Origin: JBNKEI01 sp050288705
Lineage (GTDB): Bacteria > Myxococcota > Myxococcia > Myxococcales > UBA5297
NCBI GenBank assembly: GCA_050288705.1
Contig: JBNKEI010000162.1
Location: forward strand, 1 to 33,781
DNA length: 33,781 nucleotides
Direction: 5' to 3'
Position numbers and translations under genes: made by a program
Notes under the pieces: generated by a model
Told to the model about the DNA's origin: nothing
Databases searched by the model: none
What the model saw: only the letters and a program-made list of their open reading frames with translations
Shown here: one piece after another, positions 25,429-33,488 of the stretch
Layout of the letters: every line of letters begins with the position of its first letter
Position numbering within the stretch: the stretch's first letter is position 1

Positions 25429-25905
25429 ATGAAAATTGCAACTAATTGTGTGGTTTCTCTCGACTATTCGCTGCACTTAGGCGATGGAGAAGTCGTCGAT
25501 TCCAGCGAAGAGGAGCCACTAATTTATTTGCATGGGGCTGGCCAAATCGTTCCTGGATTAGAAAAACACCTAGAAGGAATGATTCCTGGTCAGCACAAAA
25601 AGGTAGTTCTGGCCCCGGTTGAAGGCTACGGAGAACACGACCCTCAAAACGTTCAAACCTTAAACAAAGATACATTTGGGGGGCGAAACATCCAAACAGG
25701 CGATGAATTTGTTGCTATTGACGACGAGGAACGAGAAATCCCAGTAAGAATCGAAAATGTAAATGGCGACCTAGTAACCGTGGATTTCAACCATCCTTTG
25801 GCAGGAAAAACTTTGCATTTTTCTGTCACTGTGCGTGATGTTCGAGCGGCTACCGATGATGAAATTCAGCATGGTCACGTCCACCAATCCGAGATTCTTC
25901 ACTAA
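25429..25905 (+). CDS. FKBP-type peptidyl-prolyl isomerase, SlyD-like
   Basis: A 158-residue proline isomerase/chaperone of the SlyD type: an FKBP domain (VVSLDYSLHLGDGEVVDSSE; YLHGAGQIVPGLEKHLEGMI) with the inserted-in-flap chaperone domain (VEGYGEHDPQNVQTL through ITVDFNHPLAGKTLHF). The C-terminus is short (DDEIQHGHVHQSEILH) and lacks the Cys/His-rich metal-binding tail of E. coli SlyD, keeping only three or four histidines. AGGGAG precedes ATG 25429. Cytoplasmic. Confidence 0.93.
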   Translation: MKIATNCVVSLDYSLHLGDGEVVDSSEEEPLIYLHGAGQIVPGLEKHLEGMIPGQHKKVVLAPVEGYGEHDPQNVQTLNKDTFGGRNIQTGDEFVAIDDEEREIPVRIENVNGDLVTVDFNHPLAGKTLHFSVTVRDVRAATDDEIQHGHVHQSEILH

Positions 25906-25928
25906 AAAATCGAGTTTTGCCTATTTAA

Positions 25929-25957
25929 AAAAAGTGGCTGAGTCGTCTCAACTTTTT
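25929..25957. terminator. Intrinsic terminator after the slyD-like gene
   Basis: A hairpin with TGAG-TCGT-CTCA at its tip and flanking AAAAAGT / ACTTTTT arms (three-base bulge), ending in a T-run. The A-run and T-run on opposite sides would let it work in both directions. Confidence 0.55.
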
Positions 25958-25999
25958 CGGGTTATCTAACCGACCAATACACTCACCATGATTCTTCTC

Positions 26000-26065
26000 C
26001 CCTGGAGGTAGCCCCACACAAAGGGGCTTAGCTGGGATTACTGATACCCTAGTCAGCTCTCCGGG
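26000..26065 (+). ncRNA. Structured RNA candidate resembling the yybP-ykoY (Mn2+) riboswitch
   Basis: A closing stem CCCTGGAG (26000-26007) / CTCCGGG (26059-26065, one bulge) encloses two hairpins: AGCCCC/GGGGCT (26010-26015/26023-26028) and AGCTG/CAGCT (26030-26034/26054-26058), whose large loop holds ACTGATACC. The strand order GGAGGTAGCC, hairpin, ACTGATACC, CTCC resembles my memory of yybP-ykoY leaders (GGAGUAGC, then GAUAC), with one extra G in the first block. It follows the slyD terminator, but no + strand gene lies just downstream, as the next gene is on the minus strand. So it is either an orphan riboswitch, a small RNA, or only the 3' region of convergent genes. Confidence 0.4.
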
Positions 26066-26083
26066 TAGATACTAGAATTTTAC

Positions 26084-26674
26084 TTAAAAACTGGTTTTCG
26101 CTGCCACTTGACTTTGTTCGCTGGCTTGTAAAGCTCCTTTAACTACCTCCGTAAATGTTTGGTAGCTTTGGCGAATTAACTGGGCAGGAATTCCTTGGTT
26201 ATAGTGAATCTCGTAGTCACACCAGAGAAGAGTGGGAGTGGTCATTACAAAGCGAACCAGAATCAAACTATCGTTAAGTTGATTTACTAACTGCAGTTTT
26301 TCAGCCTCAGGGATTTCTGAGCTCATTTCCAAGATGGCCACATAAGAAATCAATTTCCGTTCTTCATCTACCGCCGCCACCACCCGAAACCCATCGGGTT
26401 CTTCCAGCAACAGAAATTCTCCTTCATGGGAACAACGGACTCCCTTTTCTGAACAAAGTGCAGATTCCACGCTTCCCCGGTTGACTTGGTCTTCGGGAAT
26501 AACTGAATTCGGCTCTTGGCTAGAAGCTATCCTTGCCGGCAGTAGTGCCAAGATAGCGGCTACCAAAACCGGTAGGCCAAGTAATTTACTTGTGCTAGTC
26601 ATAATCCCCATTAATCGTCCTTTCCAACCGGTCAAGCCGGATCTGCCGGTACTTTGGCCAGGTGCTTTTGCCAT
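26084..26674 (-). CDS. Exported YbjN-like domain protein
   Basis: A 196-residue protein with GAGAGG eight bases before ATG 26674. After about 22 basic residues comes a hydrophobic segment (SKLLGLPVLVAAILALLPAR) ending near IASSQ, consistent with a signal peptide, possibly with a second start at the internal MGIM. The mature part resembles the YbjN/sensory transduction regulator fold: a small alpha/beta domain with GFRVVAAVDEERKLISYVAI and a helix pair near LRQSYQTFTEVV-type sequence at the C-terminus. The function is unknown. It is divergent from ldcA, with 77 bp between. Confidence 0.65.
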   Translation of the reverse strand: MAKAPGQSTGRSGLTGWKGRLMGIMTSTSKLLGLPVLVAAILALLPARIASSQEPNSVIPEDQVNRGSVESALCSEKGVRCSHEGEFLLLEEPDGFRVVAAVDEERKLISYVAILEMSSEIPEAEKLQLVNQLNDSLILVRFVMTTPTLLWCDYEIHYNQGIPAQLIRQSYQTFTEVVKGALQASEQSQVAAKTSF

Positions 26675-26751
26675 GACAAACCTCTCACTTATTTCCTATT
26701 CATTTGGGGGGCAAAACGTAATGCTGTCCTTTCATTTCTCGTGAGGAGCCT

Positions 26752-27645
26752 ATGAAAGCCACCACTGCATTACGTCCAGGCGATAGCGTATCCCTAGTGG
26801 CGCCGGCTGGCCCAGTTGATGGTCACCTTTTTTCTTTGGGGTGTGAGCGTTTGTCGCGCTACAAAGCAAAAAATGATTCCTCAATTTTTTCGGCGCAACG
26901 CTATCTAGCAGGTACTGACCAGCGTCGCTTGCAGGAATTACAGACCGCCATTGACAATAAGCAGATTCGGGCAATCCATTGTGCTCGAGGCGGATACGGA
27001 ACACTTCGCTTACTTCCTGAGCTTTCTTTTGACTTGATGGATAAACCCTTGATTGGCTGTTCAGATATTACTGCGCTCCACTGTGCGCTTCAGGCAAAAG
27101 GAATAATTAGTATTCATGGCCCCATGGTCACCCAGCTGGCCTCGGTAAACCCGCCTGCAATGGAAGACCTATTCCAGCTTTTGGAGAATCCTCAAGCAAA
27201 ACCAATACTTTCAGGCAAGCCGTTGGTAGGAGGAATAGTAGAAGGACCAGTAATTGGAGGAAATCTTTCCGTTCTTACACGTTTAATTGGCACACCATAT
27301 TTTCCTAGTCTCGAAGGGGCAATTTTATTCTTTGAAGACGTAGGAGAACGCCCCTACCGGCTAGATCGTATGTGGCAACATCTTCGCCTGGCAGGAGTTC
27401 TGGAGAAAATAGTAGGAATTGCTATGGGTACTTTCGTAGGGTGTAATGAACCAGGTGATGGTATGAATGCATCCTGGTCAGCCGAGCAAATACTCAGTGA
27501 TCTGGTTAGTTCTCTGGGTATTACTGCAGTAATTGGTCTACCAGTAGGTCATGGAAACGATAACCGTCCAATTCCTTTAGGAGCAAGAGCTCGTTTGGAT
27601 GGCAATAAGGGTACCCTAGCCTTCTTGGAAGGAGCGGTTAGATGA
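26752..27645 (+). CDS. LD-carboxypeptidase (peptidase family S66)
   Basis: Removes D-alanine from tetrapeptide muropeptides in the cytoplasm during peptidoglycan recycling. The S66 triad is visible: Ser104 in LIGCSDITALH, Glu195 in FFEDVGERPYRLDRMW and His267 in PVGHGNDN. ARGGYGTLRLLP is a second signature. The 297-residue length is usual for LdcA. GAGGAG lies just before ATG 26752. It overlaps the next gene by four bases, and mpl follows, so all three are probably co-transcribed and recycle cell wall peptides. Confidence 0.93.
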   Translation: MKATTALRPGDSVSLVAPAGPVDGHLFSLGCERLSRYKAKNDSSIFSAQRYLAGTDQRRLQELQTAIDNKQIRAIHCARGGYGTLRLLPELSFDLMDKPLIGCSDITALHCALQAKGIISIHGPMVTQLASVNPPAMEDLFQLLENPQAKPILSGKPLVGGIVEGPVIGGNLSVLTRLIGTPYFPSLEGAILFFEDVGERPYRLDRMWQHLRLAGVLEKIVGIAMGTFVGCNEPGDGMNASWSAEQILSDLVSSLGITAVIGLPVGHGNDNRPIPLGARARLDGNKGTLAFLEGAVR

Positions 27646-28865
27646 CTGCGGCTCGTCTTCCTTGTCATCCGATTATTCATAAGGCTTTGCTAACTGGATG
27701 GGAAACCAAGGTGTTTCCTGGAGGTGCCGCCGCAATTTATTGGAATGGCGCGCCCGTTCATTATTCGAGCATCGGCAATTTGCAAATTGTTCCTGAACCT
27801 ATTCCCATAAAAAACGATGTCTTATTTGATTTAGCTTCGTTGACCAAAATAATAGCTACTACCCCCGCTATTTTATTTTTAATCGCCCACAATCAGCTTT
27901 CTCTTGATGACCGGGTTACTAAATTTTGGCCATCATTCGGCGCTGCGGGTAAACATAATATTACTATACGAAATCTATTAGCACACAATTCCGGTCTACC
28001 TGCCTGGAAGCCCCTTTTTCTTCCCGATTCCCATTCGGCTGGCACCTGGGGGAATTTATTAACTCACCCTTTGCATACGCTGCCCCAACGCGATATTTTG
28101 TTCCAGTCAGCTAAAAAAGATATATTGAAGAAAATAGAGCTAATGCCTACAGAATATTCTTTAGGAGAAACTAGCAAATACAGCGATATAGGATTCATTA
28201 TTTTGGGAAACGTAATTGAATTAGTTTCGGTAGAAAAGTTAGATTCGTTCGTAAAAAAAGAAATTTTTTCTCGTTGGGGATTAAAAAAACTGTTCTTTCA
28301 TCGTTTAGATGAACAGAATAGCGCTCGTCTCGCTCTTCCCATTGCCGCCACGGGCCTGAGCCGCCCCCGAGAGCCAGCCGATGGCCAGGAAAAGCATTTT
28401 CCTCCTCGTTTGACCTTTCATAAATTCCCAAACGCCATAGGAGAAGTAGACGACGATCATGCTTTTATAATGGGAGGAGTCGCCGGTCATGCAGGATTAT
28501 TTGGAACCGCCCAGGAAGTGGCTTTGTTTGGTCAGAAAGTACTAGAAGAACTGGCGGGAGCACAACGTATTGCTCCGGTTACCCTTTGGAAACAATTCTG
28601 TCAACGAGTGCACCCTGAAAACTCCACCCGGGCTTTGGGATTTGATACCCCATCTTCACAAAATAGCTCGATAGGAACCTTTCTTTCTAAAACACATGCT
28701 ATTGGGCATTTAGGATTTACCGGAACCAGCCTTTGGGTAAGCCTGGACCATTCTTTGGTGGTCGCTTTATTAACCAACAGAGTTCACCCTACCCGATCTA
28801 ACCAACAAATTCGCACTTTTCGGCCATTCTTTCATGACGCAGTAGTTCAAGCATTGGAGCTTTAA
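27642..28865 (+). CDS. Beta-lactamase-fold serine hydrolase
   Basis: A 407-residue class C beta-lactamase/AmpH/esterase family protein. The SxxK motif is Ser66-Leu-Thr-Lys69 (LFDLASLTKII), the second motif is YSDIGF (Asp in place of the usual Asn), and the third is HLGFTGTSLW in the KTG position. There is no clear signal peptide, which fits a cytoplasmic esterase or peptidase more than a periplasmic lactamase. GGVAGHAGLFGTA is a family feature. Its ATG overlaps the ldcA-like stop (ATGA), and mpl starts three bases after its stop, so it probably acts on a peptidoglycan fragment or a related peptide. Confidence 0.9.
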   Translation: MTAARLPCHPIIHKALLTGWETKVFPGGAAAIYWNGAPVHYSSIGNLQIVPEPIPIKNDVLFDLASLTKIIATTPAILFLIAHNQLSLDDRVTKFWPSFGAAGKHNITIRNLLAHNSGLPAWKPLFLPDSHSAGTWGNLLTHPLHTLPQRDILFQSAKKDILKKIELMPTEYSLGETSKYSDIGFIILGNVIELVSVEKLDSFVKKEIFSRWGLKKLFFHRLDEQNSARLALPIAATGLSRPREPADGQEKHFPPRLTFHKFPNAIGEVDDDHAFIMGGVAGHAGLFGTAQEVALFGQKVLEELAGAQRIAPVTLWKQFCQRVHPENSTRALGFDTPSSQNSSIGTFLSKTHAIGHLGFTGTSLWVSLDHSLVVALLTNRVHPTRSNQQIRTFRPFFHDAVVQALEL

Positions 28866-28868
28866 TCA

Positions 28869-30311
28869 ATGACTACAGAAAATATTCTTTCGAATATTGA
28901 TCCAACCAGTATTAATCGCATTCACTTGCTAGGAGTATGTGGAACAGGAATGGGATCGTTCGCCGGAATGCTGGCCGGCATGGGATACCAAGTTACCGGC
29001 AGTGACCAAAACATATACCCACCCATGAGTAATATGCTGAAAGAATGGGGAATTGAAACCATGATCGGGTATAAGCCAGAAAACTTGGATAAGGCCCAAC
29101 CAGACCTCACCATTATTGGAAACGTTATTCCGAGAAATAATCCCGAAGCTAGTGCAGTGCGCGAGCGCAGTTTGCCGCATATGAGTTTTCCAACGGCACT
29201 ATCCAATCTTTGTATTCGGGACAAACATTCGATTGTAATCGTGGGAACTCACGGGAAAACTACTACCACTGCACTACTGGGACATATATTGCGGTCAGCC
29301 GGCCGCGACCCCTCTTTTTTAATAGGAGGAGTTTCGCTCAATGAAAACCAGAGTTTTAGAATAGGTCAAGGAAAGCATTTTGTAGTAGAGGGAGACGAAT
29401 ACGATACTGCCTATTTCGACAAAGGCCCAAAATTTTTGCACTATCGTCCCCAAACCGCAATATTTACTAGCATGGAAATGGATCATGCCGATATTTACCA
29501 GAATTATACCCACTATCGCTCTTCTTTCGAAAAATTTGTTTCTTTGCTTCCCGTTAATGGATATTTGGCAGTATGCACCAGCTATCCCGATGCTATGCAA
29601 GTAGCACAACAAAGCCAAGCCAAGATTGAACTTTATGGGCCGCCGGAGTGTGAATACGCTCAATGGAAAGCACGGGCCACTCGCCATTCTTCGGAAGGAT
29701 CATGGTTTGACCTTAGCTATCAAGGCAAAAAGGTTCGCGATTTCTATTTGCCAATTGGTGGTCCGCACAACATTATGAATGCAGTAGGCGTAATCGCCGT
29801 TTTGAATTCTTTAGGATTAACTTGGGAGGAAATTGCTCAGGGGTTAGAAAGTTTTCGCGGTGTTAAACGACGTCAAGAAATTCGAGGAGAACCGCAAGGA
29901 ATTCTAATTATCGATGATTTTGCCCACCATCCCACCGCAGTAAAACAAACTTTAATTTCCGTGCGTGCTCGTTTTCCCGACCGAAAAATATGGGCAATTT
30001 TTGAACCACGATCAAATACTAGTCGCCGCAATCTTCACCAGGCAGAATATGCAAAATCATTTTCCGAAGCTCAGGAAGTAGTTTTGGCCAACCCCCTGCC
30101 CTCGGACCATGTTCCTCTTCAGGAACGCCTGGATGTAGGCAGACTGGCTAGTGACATTTCCCTTCAAGGAACACCGGCACGAGTTGCGGAAGATGCCCAA
30201 GACATTGTGAAAATTGTGTGTCAACAAGCCAAAAAAGGCGATCTATTGCTGGTTATGTCCAATGGATCGTTTGGCGGATTGGTGGACAAATTGCTGGCTT
30301 CCTTGGAATGA
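28869..30311 (+). CDS. mpl: UDP-N-acetylmuramate:L-Ala-gamma-D-Glu-meso-DAP ligase
   Basis: Reattaches recovered tripeptide to UDP-MurNAc, a step of peptidoglycan recycling in Gram-negative bacteria with meso-DAP. The 480-residue Mur ligase has three domains: N-terminal IHLLGVCGTGMGSFAGMLAG, central ATP-binding VGTHGKTTTTALLG with the MDHADIYQNY segment, and C-terminal KRRQEIRGEPQGILIIDDFA. The N-terminal glycine pattern and the YPPMSNML segment point to Mpl rather than MurC. It is the third gene of the ldcA-hydrolase-mpl operon. The 214-bp gap after it (30312-30525) shows no gene. Confidence 0.95.
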   Translation: MTTENILSNIDPTSINRIHLLGVCGTGMGSFAGMLAGMGYQVTGSDQNIYPPMSNMLKEWGIETMIGYKPENLDKAQPDLTIIGNVIPRNNPEASAVRERSLPHMSFPTALSNLCIRDKHSIVIVGTHGKTTTTALLGHILRSAGRDPSFLIGGVSLNENQSFRIGQGKHFVVEGDEYDTAYFDKGPKFLHYRPQTAIFTSMEMDHADIYQNYTHYRSSFEKFVSLLPVNGYLAVCTSYPDAMQVAQQSQAKIELYGPPECEYAQWKARATRHSSEGSWFDLSYQGKKVRDFYLPIGGPHNIMNAVGVIAVLNSLGLTWEEIAQGLESFRGVKRRQEIRGEPQGILIIDDFAHHPTAVKQTLISVRARFPDRKIWAIFEPRSNTSRRNLHQAEYAKSFSEAQEVVLANPLPSDHVPLQERLDVGRLASDISLQGTPARVAEDAQDIVKIVCQQAKKGDLLLVMSNGSFGGLVDKLLASLE

Positions 30312-30525
30312 CTCGAATAAACATAACCGATCTAAAGAAGATGAAGCGGTGAATGCTCTTTCCAATGCACGCAGATCATTATGATGTCTTGAGAATATCG
30401 TCTACCTTTGAGTCGAGCATACTGCATCCCATATCAGAGTTGCTCAACCACTTGTAAAATTGTTCACACTGCAGTCAGCCAATACGACAGAATTGTCAGG
30501 CTATGCTTGCTCCAAATCGATGTTT

Positions 30526-32931
30526 TTACGGTAAGGTTCTGCGACTATGGTTGATCTTGAACCCATCCGGAACCGGTTTAAATGGTTCATTTGGCGAACA
30601 GTTACTGGATTGAAATTGACGCAATTCTTCGATATCTATTTTTCCTACTACATGATAATCAGCAATGCCACCCTTGCTGCGTAAAATGTCTCGCCTCCAG
30701 CTTTCTTTGTAAGGGGCTCGAATACGGCTGTCTCCGAATTGTCGGTTATTGCATTGAATAATAAATGCGTGAATATCCAATGCTGCAGATTCAACCAACG
30801 TGTTGAAAGTTTCTGTGTCTTGATTCCATTCTGGCGCAAACAAAGCATCTACTTGTCCACGCAAAGCAGTACGGTATGCAATATTGGTTAGTTCACTGCA
30901 TACCAATAGGGCAAATCGAAAATTGCCATGTTGAATCACTAGGGGAGCTGACCATGTACGGGATGGACTAAATATCAAGTTTGCCAGGCTTTGAAGTTCT
31001 TGTTTTTCGTGCAAAGCAGGACGTTGTTTGTCTTGTCTATAGATCATCATAGAAGGAAAGCCAGGCCCCTCATGTGACAAAGCTGCCCATACCTGATTAC
31101 GCACGCGACTTTTGCTTACATGAAGATATTCAATCCCTGCAATTAACGAAATACCCCGTCTCTGCAATTTAGGTGCAATGCGCATGAACCAATTTGCAGG
31201 CAACGCCAACTCAGGAAGAATAAAGTAACGCGATTCATTAGGATTGGAAATTACGCTATTTACAAACTGATTCAGGCGGGCATATCGGTGGTTATCGGGG
31301 TCACGCATGCCCATAACCGAGGCTTTCCAACTAGCATATTCCGTTTTCCAATTCGAAACAGTTATCGTGATTTTTTGTTTCTCACCATCGGGAATGTATA
31401 ACACTTTATGATGATCGATCAAGCATGGTGTTTTATCTGAGTCTAACTTAAAACCTCGTGTGGCGAGAACCACGGAAATCAATTCGGAATGTTTTTTATC
31501 GTTAAATGGCTCATCAGATATTAAAAAAATTTCAGGTAGATTGAACGGCCGTGTGGCGAAAAGAAAACCATGAGGCAAACCTGTAGTAATAGATTGCCCT
31601 TTGCTCCATCTGGTCTTTCTCAGCCATCTGGTTAGAGTTTTAACTCCGTCGATAATTTTGGAATCCAACAATGAATCGGGGTTCTGCAACGTCCTGATAG
31701 CTTTTTTTGCTGGAATTCCACGTTGAATAATCATTTCTCTTGGCAGACCAATAAAACGAAACGGTTGGTGGGCTAAGTCTATGGAAAAAAGCAACGCCTG
31801 TTCTTCCTGAATTCTATCGAAAACTCTTTTCTCGAATTTAGCACAAAAAGACTTCCAAGCTACTTGACTAGCTTTCGAGAGCTTTGGTGGAAAGGCTGCA
31901 ATTATGTTTTCGTTGACTACCTTACGTAGATTTTCTTTCCATCTTTTTAGGATTTCAGTGGAATTCTTTTCAATTTCAATAGGAGAAATACAAGGAATAC
32001 AATGTTCAGATACTGAATTATAGAGCGAATCAAGCTGTTGAGTAATCTGAAGTAACGACTCAAATTCTTCACAAGCTGTTGCCAACCTCACTACTCGTGG
32101 GAGATATATTGCCAACTCGAAGAAGTGTGGCAGAATCAGCACATGTTGACAAAATGCCCTAAAAAAGGCTTGGCGTTGCTCCTTCCATATATCCAACGGC
32201 AGATCACGCTCATAAGCTTCGAAATCACGAAGCTTGATAGCGAAACCAGCGCGTCGCATAGTAAGAACGTCAGTTTTGCGAAGGTTATCGGCTTTCTCCC
32301 CATCTTGTTGCGTAGCGGCAACCAGGTCGGTAATAATTTCGCTAGCAGATATTGGCAAATTGGGCAATGCTCGCCATTCGCTGGCTCGTTCATGGATTTG
32401 GCGAGCAATTGCATTGATTAACGTCTGGCCTGTCTCTCCCTCTAGTAGAAAAACCTTGTTTTTCTCGTTTGCAAAACGGATTTGGCTATCGCTCAGGTAG
32501 TCCGGGTTGAATTTTATTCCTTTTTTCTTCTCATCTTCTTTTACCCAGGAGAGTTTGCCGTAAGATCGAACGAATAGCCATTGCCACAGTTCATCCCGCG
32601 ATTGGAAATTTACGCCGTTTTCCATTACTAAAATAATGTCATCAACATAGCGGCCGTAATATAGCGGAACAACTTGCTGCTCGATCAGGCGATCAAAGTC
32701 TACAAGCGCCATGTTGGCGACAATGGCGGAAGCAGGTAGACCAACAGGTAGACCTTTCCCTAACGGTGTTTTTCTGGCCCATTCTCCAAGAGCCTTTATA
32801 AATAGATTGTTAAGCTTCTCCTCGCTTTCTGATAGACTTAGTTTGAGTTTTTTCTTGAACTCTTTATTAATCATAAAATTTGGGTTTAGCTCATGGTAGA
32901 AGCTGCAAACATCCGCGGTTAGGGAAACTAC
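30526..32931 (-). CDS. Reverse transcriptase-nitrilase protein, main (C-terminal) part
   Basis: About 801 residues read in the -1 frame relative to the upstream half at 32928-33488. It opens with VVSLTADVCSFYHELNPNF: RT motif A with its catalytic Asp. Motif B is GLPVGLPASAIVANMALVDF and motif C is GRYVDD (32649-32638). After a long helical region comes a nitrilase-fold domain: Glu in FILPELALP (about 31212), a Lys in YRQDKQRP, and the nucleophile Cys in FALLVCSELTN (30900-30898), all intact. An ATG at 32874 exists but would omit the motif A aspartate. RT plus C-terminal nitrilase is the architecture of UG1/DRT1 (and some UG5/UG6) defence reverse transcriptases. Without frameshifting the protein could not be made whole. 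Fused length is about 987 residues. Confidence 0.85.
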   Translation of the reverse strand, partial: VVSLTADVCSFYHELNPNFMINKEFKKKLKLSLSESEEKLNNLFIKALGEWARKTPLGKGLPVGLPASAIVANMALVDFDRLIEQQVVPLYYGRYVDDIILVMENGVNFQSRDELWQWLFVRSYGKLSWVKEDEKKKGIKFNPDYLSDSQIRFANEKNKVFLLEGETGQTLINAIARQIHERASEWRALPNLPISASEIITDLVAATQQDGEKADNLRKTDVLTMRRAGFAIKLRDFEAYERDLPLDIWKEQRQAFFRAFCQHVLILPHFFELAIYLPRVVRLATACEEFESLLQITQQLDSLYNSVSEHCIPCISPIEIEKNSTEILKRWKENLRKVVNENIIAAFPPKLSKASQVAWKSFCAKFEKRVFDRIQEEQALLFSIDLAHQPFRFIGLPREMIIQRGIPAKKAIRTLQNPDSLLDSKIIDGVKTLTRWLRKTRWSKGQSITTGLPHGFLFATRPFNLPEIFLISDEPFNDKKHSELISVVLATRGFKLDSDKTPCLIDHHKVLYIPDGEKQKITITVSNWKTEYASWKASVMGMRDPDNHRYARLNQFVNSVISNPNESRYFILPELALPANWFMRIAPKLQRRGISLIAGIEYLHVSKSRVRNQVWAALSHEGPGFPSMMIYRQDKQRPALHEKQELQSLANLIFSPSRTWSAPLVIQHGNFRFALLVCSELTNIAYRTALRGQVDALFAPEWNQDTETFNTLVESAALDIHAFIIQCNNRQFGDSRIRAPYKESWRRDILRSKGGIADYHVVGKIDIEELRQFQSSNCSPNEPFKPVPDGFKINHSRRTLP

Positions 32932-33488
32932 TTTTTTTTTGCTGCCAACGCGCTGCGCATGGCTTTAATGCCGCCATCGCGCCATTCACGGAAGGGTTTT
33001 TGATATGGCTTGAATGAACCACACGAAAATTCGTTAATACTACCATCTATTCTTCTTCGTAAACGATTTCCGTAGGCGCAGTCACTAAGTTGGTTGTCGT
33101 ATTTATGTCCAACCTTGAGCATCCACAACGTCGAAAGAACATGGAAATCCAGGCTGCATTGTGCCATTAGTCGGAATTCTGCATTCGGTTTCGCTGATTT
33201 TATGTAATATTTCCATTTCTCTTCTGGCGATGAAAAAACCAGGCCATCAGAAATTGTATCCTTTTTTATGCGTATGACCTTTGGCGCCACGGTCCATTCG
33301 CCTAGAAATTCCTTATTTTTTATCCAGTCATCATTATTGCTATTAAGTTTACCAAATAAGTCATCGAGTCTTTTTGTAAGTTCTTTTTCGTATTCGGCAA
33401 TAGCGAAAAACGAGGCATTAGATGAATAATATAAATCCACCTTAGCCTTGCGGAAAGCCAATCCTAAGTCTTTGAGGGAAAAGTCCAT
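32928..33488 (-). CDS. Reverse transcriptase, N-terminal part (fingers)
   Basis: 186 residues to TAG 32928. ATG 33488 is taken as the start because MDFSLKDLGLAFRKAKVDLY reads as a natural N-terminus; the frame is open to ATG 33560, which overlaps the upstream small gene further. It carries the pre-motif-A region of the RT: FLGEWTVAPKVIRIKK, NRLRRRIDG, and FKPYQKPFREWRDGGIKAMR leading straight toward motif A, which lies in the other frame. Alone it has no catalytic residues. The smooth continuation of the RT fold across the A9 run shows the two parts were one gene. Confidence 0.8.
   Translation of the reverse strand: MDFSLKDLGLAFRKAKVDLYYSSNASFFAIAEYEKELTKRLDDLFGKLNSNNDDWIKNKEFLGEWTVAPKVIRIKKDTISDGLVFSSPEEKWKYYIKSAKPNAEFRLMAQCSLDFHVLSTLWMLKVGHKYDNQLSDCAYGNRLRRRIDGSINEFSCGSFKPYQKPFREWRDGGIKAMRSALAAKKK
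32931..32940 (-). promoter_or_regulatory. A9 slippery run with immediate stop (putative -1 frameshift site)
   Basis: On the minus strand nine A residues (32940-32932) are followed by G (32931). In the upstream frame the codons read GCA AAA AAA AAG TAG, so the last seven bases are the A AAA AAG heptamer known from dnaX, with TAG (32930-32928) as the very next codon. A -1 slip gives AAA GTA GTT and enters the RT frame. A modest stem-loop (GTTT.AGCT / AGCT.AAAC, 32910-32884) lies 20 bases downstream; no Shine-Dalgarno-like stimulator is seen upstream. Transcriptional slippage on A9, or a genuine mutation, would look the same. Confidence 0.6.

Noticed and set aside
26481..26744. Plus-strand gene behind the riboswitch-like element
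   Set aside because: It is antisense to the YbjN-like gene, lacks a ribosome binding site and shows no protein features.
30526..33488. Retron, group II intron or diversity-generating retroelement
   Set aside because: No msr/msd inverted repeats, no maturase or HNH domain and no template/variable repeat pair were seen; a nitrilase domain follows the RT.
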